From NCBI GenBank assembly GCA_900078775.1, contig LT549889.1, forward strand, positions 5,580,001-5,644,000: DNA of 64,000 bases, given 5' to 3'. Of this stretch, positions 26,770 through 34,856 are shown one piece after another (within the stretch, counting starts at the first letter, position 1; each line of letters starts with the position of its first letter). The notes beneath the pieces were generated by a model, which worked only from the letters and a program-made list of their open reading frames with translations, was not told where the DNA came from and ran no database searches. Origin of the DNA: Mycolicibacterium aurum (GTDB lineage Bacteria; Actinomycetota; Actinomycetes; Mycobacteriales; Mycobacteriaceae). The position numbers and the translations under genes were made by a program.

Positions 26770-26958
26770 CTATTTAAGCCGCAATGCCGAAGCCGGGCAC
26801 AGCTTCACGGCCTCACGCACATGCTCCTCTTCCTCCTCGGGCACGTCCTCGGTGAGCACCACCACCACACCGTCGTCGTCCTGATCGAACACCGCGCCGG
26901 CCACCATCACACAGTTACCCGCGGTGATGCAGCTGTCGTAATCGGCTTCAACTTTCAT
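26770..26958 (-). CDS. 3Fe-4S ferredoxin partner of P450
   Basis: A 62-residue small ferredoxin. The cysteine pattern C-x5-C (SCITAGNC) followed much later by L-C-P (KLCPASAL) gives three cysteine ligands. The usual fourth ligand position is alanine, indicating a [3Fe-4S] cluster as in many mycobacterial P450-linked ferredoxins. An acidic patch (DVPEEEEEH) is suited to docking a basic P450 face. The ATG at 26958 has GAGG 8 nt upstream; a GTG at 26967 is an alternative. It begins 2 nt after the P450 stop codon and should donate electrons to that enzyme. Confidence 0.88.
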   Translation of the reverse strand: MKVEADYDSCITAGNCVMVAGAVFDQDDDGVVVVLTEDVPEEEEEHVREAVKLCPASALRLK

Positions 26959-26960
26959 CG

Positions 26961-28163
26961 TCACCACCTCACTGATAGCGACCGTAGCCCGTAGATGAAG
27001 TGGAAATCGCGGAACTCGACATCCTCGAACGGTTCGGCCAATTCCAGGGTGGGGAAGCGGCGCAACAGCGCGGGGAAGGCGATGCGCATCTCCATCCGGG
27101 CCAGCGGAGCTCCCAGGCAGTGATGGATACCGTGCCCGAAGGCCAGGTGACCCGGTGAACCGCGCCGCAGATCCAGCTCGTCGGGCCGGTCGATGAACGA
27201 CGGATCCCGGTTACCGGCAGGCAGTGACGCGAACACCAACGCGCCCGCCGGGATCTGCACCCCGGCCACCTCGACGTCGGCGGTCACGAACCGCGGGATG
27301 GCGTGGTGCACCACCGACAGATAGCGCAGCAACTCCTCCATGGCCGGACCGACGGCATCCGGGTCATCGCGCAGCAGCGCCGCCTGCTCCGGGCTGCTCA
27401 GCAGCGCCAACGTGCCCAATCCCAGCATGTTCGACGTCGTCTCGTGCCCGGCCAGTAGCAAAAGACCTGCGATACCGACGAGTTCGTCATCGGACAACTC
27501 GGCGCCGTGCTCACGGACGAGCATGCCGAGGATGTCCTCACCCGGCTCCCGGCGAGCCTGAATGACCAGGCTGCGCATGTACTCGCGGCTCTGGCGCTGC
27601 AGATCCATCCGCTCGGCGATCGGCAGCGACAGGTCCAGCTGGCGCGCCGAGCGGTCCTGAAAGTCCGTACGGTCGCCGTACGGCACGCCGAGCAGCTCGC
27701 AGATCACCAACGAGGGTACCGGCAAGGCGAATTCGGCGATCAGGTCGACCGGCGGGCCGGCCGCGGCCACGGCGTCTAGGCGCTCGTCCACGATCTCGAC
27801 GATTCGCGGTTCCAGACGCTTGATCCGGCGGATGGTGAACTCCGGTGTCAGCAACCGGCGTAGCCGCTGATGCTCGGGTGGGTCCTGGCCGAGCAGGTTG
27901 CCCGCCCGCGCCGCGGCCAGCTCGTCATCGGACATCTCCGGGGCGCCGGGCAAGCGGAAACCCGGCGGCCGGGCATTGCCGAAATGTTCGTGATCGGCCA
28001 GCACCGATTTGACGTCGTCATGCCGGGTCACCAGGTACACCGTGTTGCCGAACGCGCTGACGACCGACCGCACCCCGTCGCGATCCCGGATCGCACCCAG
28101 TTCGGGGACCGGGTCGAAGCCGTTGCGCCGCATATGGACCGGGGGCAACGGCTGGTTGGTCAT
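26961..28163 (-). CDS. Cytochrome P450 monooxygenase
   Basis: A 400-residue soluble bacterial P450. The heme-binding loop FGHGIHHCLGAPLAR (about residues 345-359) contains the cysteine ligand. The I-helix oxygen-activating motif reads AGHETTS (about 239-245) and the K-helix E-x-x-R is in EELLR. It lacks a membrane anchor and uses a separate ferredoxin, encoded next to it. The substrate is not predictable from sequence. It sits between an MMPL exporter and the ferredoxin with gaps of 9 and 2 bp, so oxidation of an exported or imported lipid or xenobiotic is a reasonable guess. Confidence 0.93.
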   Translation of the reverse strand: MTNQPLPPVHMRRNGFDPVPELGAIRDRDGVRSVVSAFGNTVYLVTRHDDVKSVLADHEHFGNARPPGFRLPGAPEMSDDELAAARAGNLLGQDPPEHQRLRRLLTPEFTIRRIKRLEPRIVEIVDERLDAVAAAGPPVDLIAEFALPVPSLVICELLGVPYGDRTDFQDRSARQLDLSLPIAERMDLQRQSREYMRSLVIQARREPGEDILGMLVREHGAELSDDELVGIAGLLLLAGHETTSNMLGLGTLALLSSPEQAALLRDDPDAVGPAMEELLRYLSVVHHAIPRFVTADVEVAGVQIPAGALVFASLPAGNRDPSFIDRPDELDLRRGSPGHLAFGHGIHHCLGAPLARMEMRIAFPALLRRFPTLELAEPFEDVEFRDFHFIYGLRSLSVRW

Positions 28164-28172
28164 GAACCCACG

Positions 28173-30149
28173 CTACGCGTCGGCCCGCAACCCCGGCCAC
28201 CAGATGCGCGGTCCGATCAGCGTGAACAGCGCGGGGATGATCACGGTGCGGACCACGAAGGTGTCCAGCAGGATGCCCAGGCCGACGATGATGCCGAGCT
28301 GGGTCAGCACGATCAGCGGGAGGACCCCGAGCACGCAGAACACCGCGGCCAGCACGATCCCGGCGCTGGTGATCACCGCGCCCGTCGCCGAGACGGCTCG
28401 CACGATGCCCTCGCGGTTACCGAATTCCGGTGTCTCCTCGCGGGCCCGGGTCACCAGGAAGATGGTGTAGTCCACGCCGAGCGCGACCAGGAACAGGAAC
28501 GCGAACAGCGGAGTGCTGTTGTCCAGTGCCGGGAATCCGAACAGGTGCACGCTGGCCCACCCGCCGAGACCCAGTGCCGCCACCGAACTGAGCACGGTCA
28601 CCGCGACCAGGATCAGCGGCGCCAATGCGGAGCGCAGCAGCACGAAGAGCACGGTCAGGACCACCGCGAGGATGGCGGGGATGACCACCATCCGGTCCCG
28701 CTGCGCGGCTGCGGCGGAATCGCGTGCCTTGGCGTCCGACCCGCCGACCAGCGCGTCGGCGTTCACCGACTGCACCGAATCACGCAGCGCATCAACGGTA
28801 TCGAAGGCCTCGTCGGAGGCGGGCGCGGCTTCCAGCACCACCGACCACTGGGTCAGCCCCGTGCTGGACTCGCCCGCGGGCCGGGCCGACACCACGCCGG
28901 GGGTGTCCGCGATGGCGCGGCCGACGGCCTCGGCGTCGGTGCTGGGCGCGATCACCACGGCGGGATCGGTGAGCCCGCTCGGGAAGTGTTCGGCCAACCG
29001 GTCGTAACCGGTCACCGACTCGGCCTGCACCCGGAACTGCTCGGTCTGCGACAGCCCGACCGGCGTGCCCAGCAGCCCGAAGCACAGCGCGACCAGCGCG
29101 GTCAGTGCCCCGGCCGCCACCCACGCGGGGCGCTTGGCGACCCAGGCGGCGACCCGGTGCCAGACACCGTTCTCGGTCAGGGCTCTGTCACCGACCTGCG
29201 GGATGAACGGCCAGAACAGCTTCTTGCCGAACAGCCCGAGGAACGGCGGCAGCACCAACAGCACGAAGACGGCGGCGACCACCAGGCCCGCCGCGGCCTG
29301 CACGCCGAGGCTGCGGTTGCTCGGCGCGGTGGCGAACGTCAGGGTGAGCAGGGCCAGGACGACGGTCGCATTGCTGGCCAGGATGGCCGGGCTCGCCGCT
29401 CGCAGCGCGACCCGCAGCGCTTCGCGGTGATCGATGCGGGTGCCGAGTTCCTCGCGATAGCGCGAGATCAGCAGCAGCGCATAGTTCGTGCCCGCACCGA
29501 AGACCAGCACGCTGGTGATACCGCCGGTCGAACCGTCGGGGTTGAGCCCGAAACCGGAGGCCACCGCGGTGCCCACCACCGAGCCGACCCGGTCGGCGAA
29601 GGCGATAACCAGCAGCGGGACCAGCCACAGCACGGGGGAGCGGTAGGTGACGATGAGCAGCAGCGCGACCACCGCTGCGGTGACGGCGAGCAGCGTGAAA
29701 TTGGCGCCGGCAAAGGAGTTGGCGATATCGGCGCCGAAGGCCGGCCCACCGGTCACCTCGGCGCGCAGCCCGTCGGGCAGTCCCTCGGAGGTCTCGGCAC
29801 GCAGGTTCTGGATGGCCTCGTCTAGGTCGAAGCCCGACAGGTCGGCCGGCAGTGGGCTGACCGACAGTGCCGCGCGGCCGTCCTCGGACACCTGCGCGCC
29901 CGGGCCGGCGGCGGCCACGTCCGCCGGGCTCAGCGGGCTGCCGTCCTCCCGGGTGAACACAATGATCGCCGGTGCCATATCGCCGCCGGGGAACTCCGCG
30001 CGCAGCGCGTCGACCTGGGCGGATTCGGCGGCGGCCGGTACCGATACCGGGGATTGGGAGGCGGCGTCGGACCCGCTGAGCAGGCCCATCAGGCCGCCGG
30101 AGACCACGATCACCACGAACGCCAGAAGCCAGGAGATGCGACGGGACAT
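28173..30149 (-). CDS. MMPL-family RND exporter
   Basis: A protein of about 658 residues with the MMPL/RND layout: one N-terminal helix, a periplasmic domain (about 35-135), five or six helices, a second helix plus periplasmic domain, then a last helix bundle. FGAGTNYALLLISRYREE in the first half and LGVDYTIFLVTRAREE in the second are the duplicated helix-4 motifs; the D-Y pair of the second half is typical of proton-relay residues. It probably exports a lipid or drug using proton motive force. The ATG at 30149 gives the SRRISW start; TTG 30158 is possible. It is divergent from a MarR gene. Confidence 0.9.
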   Translation of the reverse strand: MSRRISWLLAFVVIVVSGGLMGLLSGSDAASQSPVSVPAAAESAQVDALRAEFPGGDMAPAIIVFTREDGSPLSPADVAAAGPGAQVSEDGRAALSVSPLPADLSGFDLDEAIQNLRAETSEGLPDGLRAEVTGGPAFGADIANSFAGANFTLLAVTAAVVALLLIVTYRSPVLWLVPLLVIAFADRVGSVVGTAVASGFGLNPDGSTGGITSVLVFGAGTNYALLLISRYREELGTRIDHREALRVALRAASPAILASNATVVLALLTLTFATAPSNRSLGVQAAAGLVVAAVFVLLVLPPFLGLFGKKLFWPFIPQVGDRALTENGVWHRVAAWVAKRPAWVAAGALTALVALCFGLLGTPVGLSQTEQFRVQAESVTGYDRLAEHFPSGLTDPAVVIAPSTDAEAVGRAIADTPGVVSARPAGESSTGLTQWSVVLEAAPASDEAFDTVDALRDSVQSVNADALVGGSDAKARDSAAAAQRDRMVVIPAILAVVLTVLFVLLRSALAPLILVAVTVLSSVAALGLGGWASVHLFGFPALDNSTPLFAFLFLVALGVDYTIFLVTRAREETPEFGNREGIVRAVSATGAVITSAGIVLAAVFCVLGVLPLIVLTQLGIIVGLGILLDTFVVRTVIIPALFTLIGPRIWWPGLRADA

Positions 30150-30161
30150 GAGGATCAATAT

Positions 30162-30190
30162 TTCAAAAACTTAATAATTAAGCAAGTGAA
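30162..30190. promoter_or_regulatory. MarR-type operator between the MMPL exporter and MarR genes
   Basis: A 13-bp palindrome CTTAATAATTAAG at 30170-30182 is flanked symmetrically by TTCA (30162-30165) and TGAA (30187-30190). The A/T-rich dyad stands out in GC-rich DNA and lies midway between the divergent exporter and MarR start codons. MarR proteins bind such dyads to repress both themselves and the adjacent transporter. Confidence 0.65.
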
Positions 30191-30212
30191 GTATTCCGTA
30201 TATGCTCGCGGA

Positions 30213-30680
30213 ATGGACCGCGACGCCCTCGAGCTGCTCATCGCCGCCGACGTCCGCGCGCTGACCGCGGAATCGGATCAGATCGGGCGAGACTTCGCTA
30301 CCCGCAACAACGTCGCGGTAAACGACTTCCGGGCGCTTTTGCATGTGATGGTCGCCGACGCGGCGGGTGCGCCGCTGACCGCCGGCGAACTGCGCAAGCT
30401 GATGGGCACCTCCGGCGCGGCGATCACCTACTTGGTGGAGCGGATGATCACGTCCGGACACCTGCGGCGCGAGGCGCACGGCCAGGACCGCCGCAAGGTC
30501 CTGCTGCGCTACGACGATCGTGGCCTGGCGGTGGCCCGGGAATTCTTCGCCCCGCTGCAACAGCTCAACTCGCGGGCGCTCGCGGGACTGCCGGATGAGG
30601 ACCTGCAGGCCGCGCACCGCGTGCTGACCGCGCTCGTGACGGCCATGCGGGAGTTCCAGGGCGACGCTACCGACGGTTGA
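30213..30680 (+). CDS. MarR-family transcriptional regulator
   Basis: A 155-residue MarR regulator. The winged helix-turn-helix is visible as LTAGELRKLMGTSGAAITYLVERMITSGHLRREAHGQDRR split over about residues 54-94, with the wing around the D-R-R-K-V segment. It is divergent from the MMPL-P450-ferredoxin-PLD operon across a 63-bp region that holds a strong A/T palindrome, so autoregulation and control of the operon are expected. The ligand is likely a compound exported by the MMPL pump or oxidised by the P450. It ends overlapping a degraded antiporter gene. Confidence 0.88.
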   Translation: MDRDALELLIAADVRALTAESDQIGRDFATRNNVAVNDFRALLHVMVADAAGAPLTAGELRKLMGTSGAAITYLVERMITSGHLRREAHGQDRRKVLLRYDDRGLAVAREFFAPLQQLNSRALAGLPDEDLQAAHRVLTALVTAMREFQGDATDG

Positions 30681-30992
30681 TGGTGGCTTCTTCCAGGTCG
30701 AGCACCGCGCGCAGCACCTCGGCGGCGTTGTCTTCGACCTCGTTCCGGTCGTTCCCCATCCCTGGCGGCGCGTGTTGGGATAGCCGCGCTCCACACCGGC
30801 CGACCACGACAACGGCGGCAGGATGACGAACAGCACCAACTCGGGGTCCAGTTCGACCTCGCCGATGCCGGGAATGGCGCTGGCCAGCAGTGCCACCACC
30901 ACCAGCTTCAGCGGCGCGGAGACGTCGTACCGGCGGCTCACCGCGGCCAGCAGAATGCCGGCCACCAGAACCGCCGGCAGTGTCGCCGCCAC
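30667..30992 (-). pseudogene. Remnant of a CPA1-type Na+/H+ antiporter
   Basis: The 5' part encodes a typical antiporter N-terminus (about 65 residues: VAGILLAAVSRRYDVSAPLK, then LVLFVILPPLSWSAG, the first two or three helices). After about position 30790 the frame shifts, and another frame reads NDRNEVEDNAAEVL then LDLEEATINRR before a TAG at 30667. That resembles the extreme C-terminus of such antiporters. Hence most of the membrane domain has been lost by an internal deletion and only about 325 of more than 1500 bp remain. Not expected to be functional. Confidence 0.65.
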
Positions 30993-31036
30993 AGCATCAA
31001 CCCAACCTGCCGAGAATCTGGCAGGCTGGTTCAGCG

Positions 31037-32248
31037 ATGGCTACCGAGGCGGACACCCCAAGCAGTTCGGCCGGTCCCGTGGTGATGCTGCTCGGGTCCG
31101 GTGAGATGAGTCGTGAACTGACGCTGTCCTTTCAGCGGCTCGGCGCATCCGTCGTGGCCGTGGACGGCTACGCCGACGCCCCGGCACACCGGGCGGCCGA
31201 TCGGCACGCCGTGGTCACGCTGGACGACCCCGACGCGCTGGCCGCGGTGATCGACCGGGAAGGCCCGGACTACATCGTCGACCAGGCCGGCGGGATCGCC
31301 TTCGGCGAGACCGACAGCCCGCCCGGCGGTGCCGAGATCCATCCCACCCCGCGCGCCATCCGGCTCAGCCTGGACCGCGAAGCCCTGCGCCGGTTGGCCG
31401 CCGACGAACTCGGCCTGCCGACCGCCCCGTTCTGGTTCGCCGGCTCGGCCGCTGAACTGACCACCATCGCCGAGCACGCGGGCTTCCCGCTCACGGTGAC
31501 GCCGGTGGCGGGCACCACCGGGGAGGGCCGCTCGGTGCTGCTGCGCCCCGAGGATGTGCAACCCGCGTGGAACCGGGCGATCGCGGCGGGCACGGCCACC
31601 ACGCCCAACCGGGTGATGGCCGAGACCGTGGTCGATGTCGACGACGAGGTCACCCTGCTGACCGTGCGCACCGTCGGTGCGACCGGGCCGTCCGTGCACT
31701 TCTGTGAACCGATCGGGCACCGGGACTCCGAGGGCACGTTGGCGACCTGGCAGCCGCACCGGCTCAGCCCGGCGGCCCGCGACGCCGCCAAGTCGATCGC
31801 CGCTCGCATCGTGAACTCGCTCGGCGGGCGCGGGCTGTTCGCGGTGGAACTGCTGGTGCGCGGCGATGAGGTGTACTTCGCCGACGTCCGGCCCCAGCCC
31901 GGCGACCACGGCCTGCTGACCCTGCGGACCCAGCGGCTGTCCCAGTTCGACCTGCACGCCCGCGCGATCCTGGGGCTGCCCGTCGACACCATCATGATCT
32001 CCCCGGGTGCCGTCGAAATCTGCTACGCGACCGGGCCGGGAAAGCCGGCCAAGCGCTTTGATGCGGCGGCCATCCTGTCCGAAACCCTGGACGTGGCCGA
32101 GAGCGACGTCGTGCTCTACGACCGGCTCGACGGGGCCGACGGCAGCCACCGGCTCGGGGCGGCCTTCGCCACCGCACCCGACGTCACGGTGGCGCGGGAC
32201 CGGGCGCAACGGACCGCGGTATCACTGCGTAGGCTCTGGTACCCGTGA
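31037..32248 (+). CDS. purT: PurT-like ATP-grasp protein, divergent active site
   Basis: A 403-residue homologue of formate-dependent phosphoribosylglycinamide formyltransferase 2. It has the N-terminal VVMLLGSGEMSREL, the ATP-grasp core (RAIRLSLDREALRRLAADEL; DDEVTLLTVR; RGLFAVELLVRGDEVYF) and the C-terminal segment DGSHRLGAAFATA. Compared with E. coli PurT as remembered, several ligand residues are changed: the E-I-E-A-I loop reads Q-A-G-G-I, V-K-P is V-T-P, S-S-G-K-G is T-T-G-E-G, and S-E-V-S-P-R-P is A-D-V-R-P-Q-P. The gene is collinear with Rv0389 but its activity is doubtful. It overlaps the next gene by 4 bp. Confidence 0.78.
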   Translation: MATEADTPSSSAGPVVMLLGSGEMSRELTLSFQRLGASVVAVDGYADAPAHRAADRHAVVTLDDPDALAAVIDREGPDYIVDQAGGIAFGETDSPPGGAEIHPTPRAIRLSLDREALRRLAADELGLPTAPFWFAGSAAELTTIAEHAGFPLTVTPVAGTTGEGRSVLLRPEDVQPAWNRAIAAGTATTPNRVMAETVVDVDDEVTLLTVRTVGATGPSVHFCEPIGHRDSEGTLATWQPHRLSPAARDAAKSIAARIVNSLGGRGLFAVELLVRGDEVYFADVRPQPGDHGLLTLRTQRLSQFDLHARAILGLPVDTIMISPGAVEICYATGPGKPAKRFDAAAILSETLDVAESDVVLYDRLDGADGSHRLGAAFATAPDVTVARDRAQRTAVSLRRLWYP

Positions 32249-32691
32249 GTCAGGATCCAGCAGACCGGGACCGGCCGACGGCGACGCCGTTCCTCGTGGC
32301 CCTGGTCATCGTCGTCATTGCGATCACCGCGATTCTTGTCATGAATCGTGGCGACGGTGACGGTGACCCCGAGCAGATCGGTCGGGCCGTCGTCGCCCAG
32401 AACGACGCGCTGCAGCGGCAGGACTACCCGGCCTTCGTAGCCAGCACCTGCGCCGCGCAGCGTGGCACCGAGGAACAGATCCTGGACAGGCAGCGCAAAT
32501 CCGCCGCCGAGCGCGGTGACCGGTACGTCGACGGCGCGAGCAACATCGAGGTGGACGGCGACCGGGCGACGGCCAAGGTCAAGTACCACTTCGGGGACAT
32601 CGCGAACTCCGAAAGCAACGAAGTCACGGTGGACATGTCCTTCGTGCGCGAGGACGGTGCCTGGAAGGTGTGTTCGGAGGGACCGGCCTAG
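32245..32691 (+). CDS. Membrane-anchored NTF2/DUF4878-like protein
   Basis: A 148-residue protein with a short cytoplasmic N-terminus, one helix (about 16-33: FLVALVIVVIAITAILV) and an outer domain. The domain has VVAQNDALQRQDYPAFVAS, a cysteine in STCAAQR and a terminal GAWKVCSEG, repeating the Cys/W-K-x-C pattern of the products of 1153-1611 and 16836-17525. No catalytic residues are apparent. The GTG start at 32245 overlaps the purT stop codon. Probably an envelope protein; function unknown. Confidence 0.7.
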   Translation: MSQDPADRDRPTATPFLVALVIVVIAITAILVMNRGDGDGDPEQIGRAVVAQNDALQRQDYPAFVASTCAAQRGTEEQILDRQRKSAAERGDRYVDGASNIEVDGDRATAKVKYHFGDIANSESNEVTVDMSFVREDGAWKVCSEGPA

Positions 32692-32701
32692 CCGTTACGG
32701 T

Positions 32702-33139
32702 ATGGGGGTGTCCACATCCGATCGTCCGGGTTACGCCGGAGATATCACGCCCGAGCAGGCATGGGAGCTGCTGTCCGCCAACCCCGAGGCCGTGCTCGTC
32801 GACTGTCGCACCGAGGCCGAGTGGCGCTTCGTGGGCGTTCCCGACCTGAATCAGCTGCGCCGCGACGTCGTCTACGTGGAATGGACCAAGACCGACGGAT
32901 CGCACAACGACAACTTCATCGACGACCTCGGCAAGGCGGGTATCGCGCCGGGGGAGCGCGCGGTGGTGTTCCTGTGCCGGTCCGGTAACCGCTCCATCGG
33001 TTCGGCGATCGCCGCCACCGAGGCCGGTATCGGCCCGTCCTACAACGTGCTCGACGGCTTCGAGGGCAACCTCGACGAGAACGGTCACCGCGGATCCACC
33101 GGCTGGAAGGCCGTCGGCCTGCCATGGAAACAGAGCTAG
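32702..33139 (+). CDS. Rhodanese-like sulfurtransferase (Rv0390-like)
   Basis: A 145-residue single-domain rhodanese. The active-site loop is VVFLCRSGNRSIGSA (about residues 88-102), with the persulfide-forming Cys in C-R-S-G-N-R-S. The CH2A-like N-terminal motif reads VLVDCRTEAEW. It transfers sulfane sulfur to an acceptor thiol. It is followed after 30 bp by metZ, which fixes sulfide or thiols onto O-succinylhomoserine, suggesting a sulfur-supply role. The ATG at 32702 was chosen; GTG 32708 is possible. Length and context match Rv0390. Confidence 0.9.
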   Translation: MGVSTSDRPGYAGDITPEQAWELLSANPEAVLVDCRTEAEWRFVGVPDLNQLRRDVVYVEWTKTDGSHNDNFIDDLGKAGIAPGERAVVFLCRSGNRSIGSAIAATEAGIGPSYNVLDGFEGNLDENGHRGSTGWKAVGLPWKQS

Positions 33140-33169
33140 CGACAGAGCCAGAAAAAGAGCGAGACAAGC

Positions 33170-34387
33170 ATGAGTGACGTTCCATCCGTGCCTTCTGTGC
33201 GCATTCCCGCACCCCTGCCCGACGGCGTCAGCCAGGCCACCATCGGCGTGCGTGGCGGCCTGCTGCGGTCGAACTTCGAGGAGACCGCCGAGGCGCTGTA
33301 CCTGAACTCCGGGTATGTCTACGCCAGCGCGGCCGACGCCGAGAAGGCGTTCACCGGCGAGATCGACCGCTACGTGTACTCGCGCTACGGCAACCCGACC
33401 ATCACGATGTTCGAGGAGCGGCTGCGCCTGATCGAGGGCGCACCGGCCGCGTTCGCCACCGCGACCGGCATGGCCGCGGTGTTCACCGCCCTCGGCGCGC
33501 TGCTGGGCGCCGGGGACCGGTTGGTGGCCGCCCGCAGCCTGTTCGGGTCCTGTTTCGTGGTGTGCAACGAGATCCTGCCGCGTTGGGGTGTGGAGACCGT
33601 CTTCGTCGACGGCGACGACCTGTCGCAGTGGGAGGAGGCGCTCAGCAAGCCCACCCAGGCGGTCTTCTTCGAGACCCCGTCCAACCCGATGCAGTCGCTG
33701 GTCGACATCGCCGCGGTCTCCGAGCTGGCGCACGCCGCCGGCGCGAAGGTGGTGCTGGACAACGTCTTTGCCACCCCGCTGCTGCAGCAGGGCATGCCGA
33801 TGGGCGCCGACGTGGTCGTGTACTCGGGTACCAAGCACATCGACGGGCAGGGCCGGGTGCTCGGCGGGGCGATCCTCGGCGACAAGGAGTACATCGACGG
33901 CCCGGTGCAGACGCTGATGCGCCACACGGGTCCGGCGATCAGCGCGTTCAACGCCTGGACGCTGCTCAAAGGTCTTGAGACGCTTGCCGTCCGGGTGGAC
34001 TACTCGAACCGTTCCGCGCAGCGGGTGGCCGAGTTCCTGGAAGGCCAGAAGGGCGTGAACTGGGTGAAATACCCGTTCCTGGAATCACATCCGCAGTTCG
34101 ATCTGGCCAAGCGGCAGATGCGTGGCGGCGGCACCGTGGTCACCTTCGAGCTCGACGGCGGCAAGGGCAGGGCCTTCGAGGTGCTCGACAAGCTGCGCAT
34201 CATCGACATCTCCAACAACCTGGGCGATGCCAAGACGCTGATCACCCACCCGGCCACCACCACCCACCGGGCGATGGGGCCGGAGGGTCGCGCGGCGATC
34301 GGGCTGGCCGACGGCGTGGTACGGATCTCCATCGGCCTGGAGGGCACCGAGGATCTGATCGCCGATCTGGACCAGGCGCTGAGCTAG
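33170..34387 (+). CDS. metZ: O-succinylhomoserine sulfhydrylase
   Basis: A 405-residue PLP enzyme of the Cys/Met-metabolism family that makes homocysteine from O-succinylhomoserine and sulfide in methionine synthesis. The PLP lysine lies in VVYSGTKHIDGQGRVLGG (about residues 219-236). YSRYGNPT (about 70-77) and FFETPSNPMQSLVDI are typical of MetZ/MetB. The ATG at 33170 follows a GAGCGAGA stretch. Rhodanese and metZ together preserve the Rv0390-Rv0391 order. Confidence 0.95.
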   Translation: MSDVPSVPSVRIPAPLPDGVSQATIGVRGGLLRSNFEETAEALYLNSGYVYASAADAEKAFTGEIDRYVYSRYGNPTITMFEERLRLIEGAPAAFATATGMAAVFTALGALLGAGDRLVAARSLFGSCFVVCNEILPRWGVETVFVDGDDLSQWEEALSKPTQAVFFETPSNPMQSLVDIAAVSELAHAAGAKVVLDNVFATPLLQQGMPMGADVVVYSGTKHIDGQGRVLGGAILGDKEYIDGPVQTLMRHTGPAISAFNAWTLLKGLETLAVRVDYSNRSAQRVAEFLEGQKGVNWVKYPFLESHPQFDLAKRQMRGGGTVVTFELDGGKGRAFEVLDKLRIIDISNNLGDAKTLITHPATTTHRAMGPEGRAAIGLADGVVRISIGLEGTEDLIADLDQALS

Positions 34388-34389
34388 CG

Positions 34390-34791
34390 GTGTCCAAACG
34401 AGGGGACGCCAAGAAGGCCCGCCGCAAGAAGCGGCAGGCGGCCGTGCGGGTGCCCGCGGTCATCATGGATCAGCTGGCGGCCATCCCGGACGGGATCGTC
34501 GCCGACCTGGCCGAGTTCGACGAGCGGATCACCGCACGCGGCTGGACCTTCGACGAGGAAGAGTCCAACGACGACTACGCGGTGTGGTTCTTCGAGCCCT
34601 CGGGCGCCGAGGTGGCCGACGGGCTGCCGGTGACCTCGCTGTGGCTGGATGCGGCCGAGGACGGCGCGATCGTCCGGGTGGTGCTGGTGGGCACCACGGC
34701 GCAGCACCCGTTCACCCATCCCCAGCTGTTCAGGCAGCTGGATGCGATCGAGGCCTACCGGGCCGGGGACACGGTCCCGCAGTTCGACTGA
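34390..34791 (+). CDS. Conserved hypothetical protein with basic N-terminus
   Basis: A 133-residue soluble protein. The first ~20 residues are strongly basic (SKRGDAKKARRKKRQAAVRV), suggesting nucleic-acid or membrane-surface contact. The remainder is acidic, with an alpha/beta pattern and a W-F-F-E-P-S-G motif. It starts 2 bp after the metZ stop (GTG 34390) and is probably co-transcribed with it. A 61-bp palindrome follows its stop codon. I do not recognise a family or a function. Confidence 0.65.
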   Translation: MSKRGDAKKARRKKRQAAVRVPAVIMDQLAAIPDGIVADLAEFDERITARGWTFDEEESNDDYAVWFFEPSGAEVADGLPVTSLWLDAAEDGAIVRVVLVGTTAQHPFTHPQLFRQLDAIEAYRAGDTVPQFD

Positions 34792-34795
34792 ACAC

Positions 34796-34856
34796 CCCCA
34801 GATACGCGAAATGGTCGCTCCGCCGCGGCGGAAACGACCATTTCGCGTGACTGGGG
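34796..34856. terminator. 61-bp palindrome between convergent genes (bidirectional terminator)
   Basis: An almost continuous inverted repeat: CCCCAG/CTGGGG outer arms, ACGCGAAATGGTCG (34804-34817) paired with CGACCATTTCGCGT, and a central self-complementary TCCGCCGCGGCGGA. It occupies nearly all the space between the stop codons of two convergent genes (34791 and 34857) and can fold equally on either strand. Confidence 0.75.

Noticed and set aside
27870..29825. A 651-codon frame on the + strand across the P450 and MMPL genes
   Set aside because: Composition is dominated by His, Gln, Arg, Gly and Asp, as in an antisense shadow; both genes on the other strand have clear motifs.
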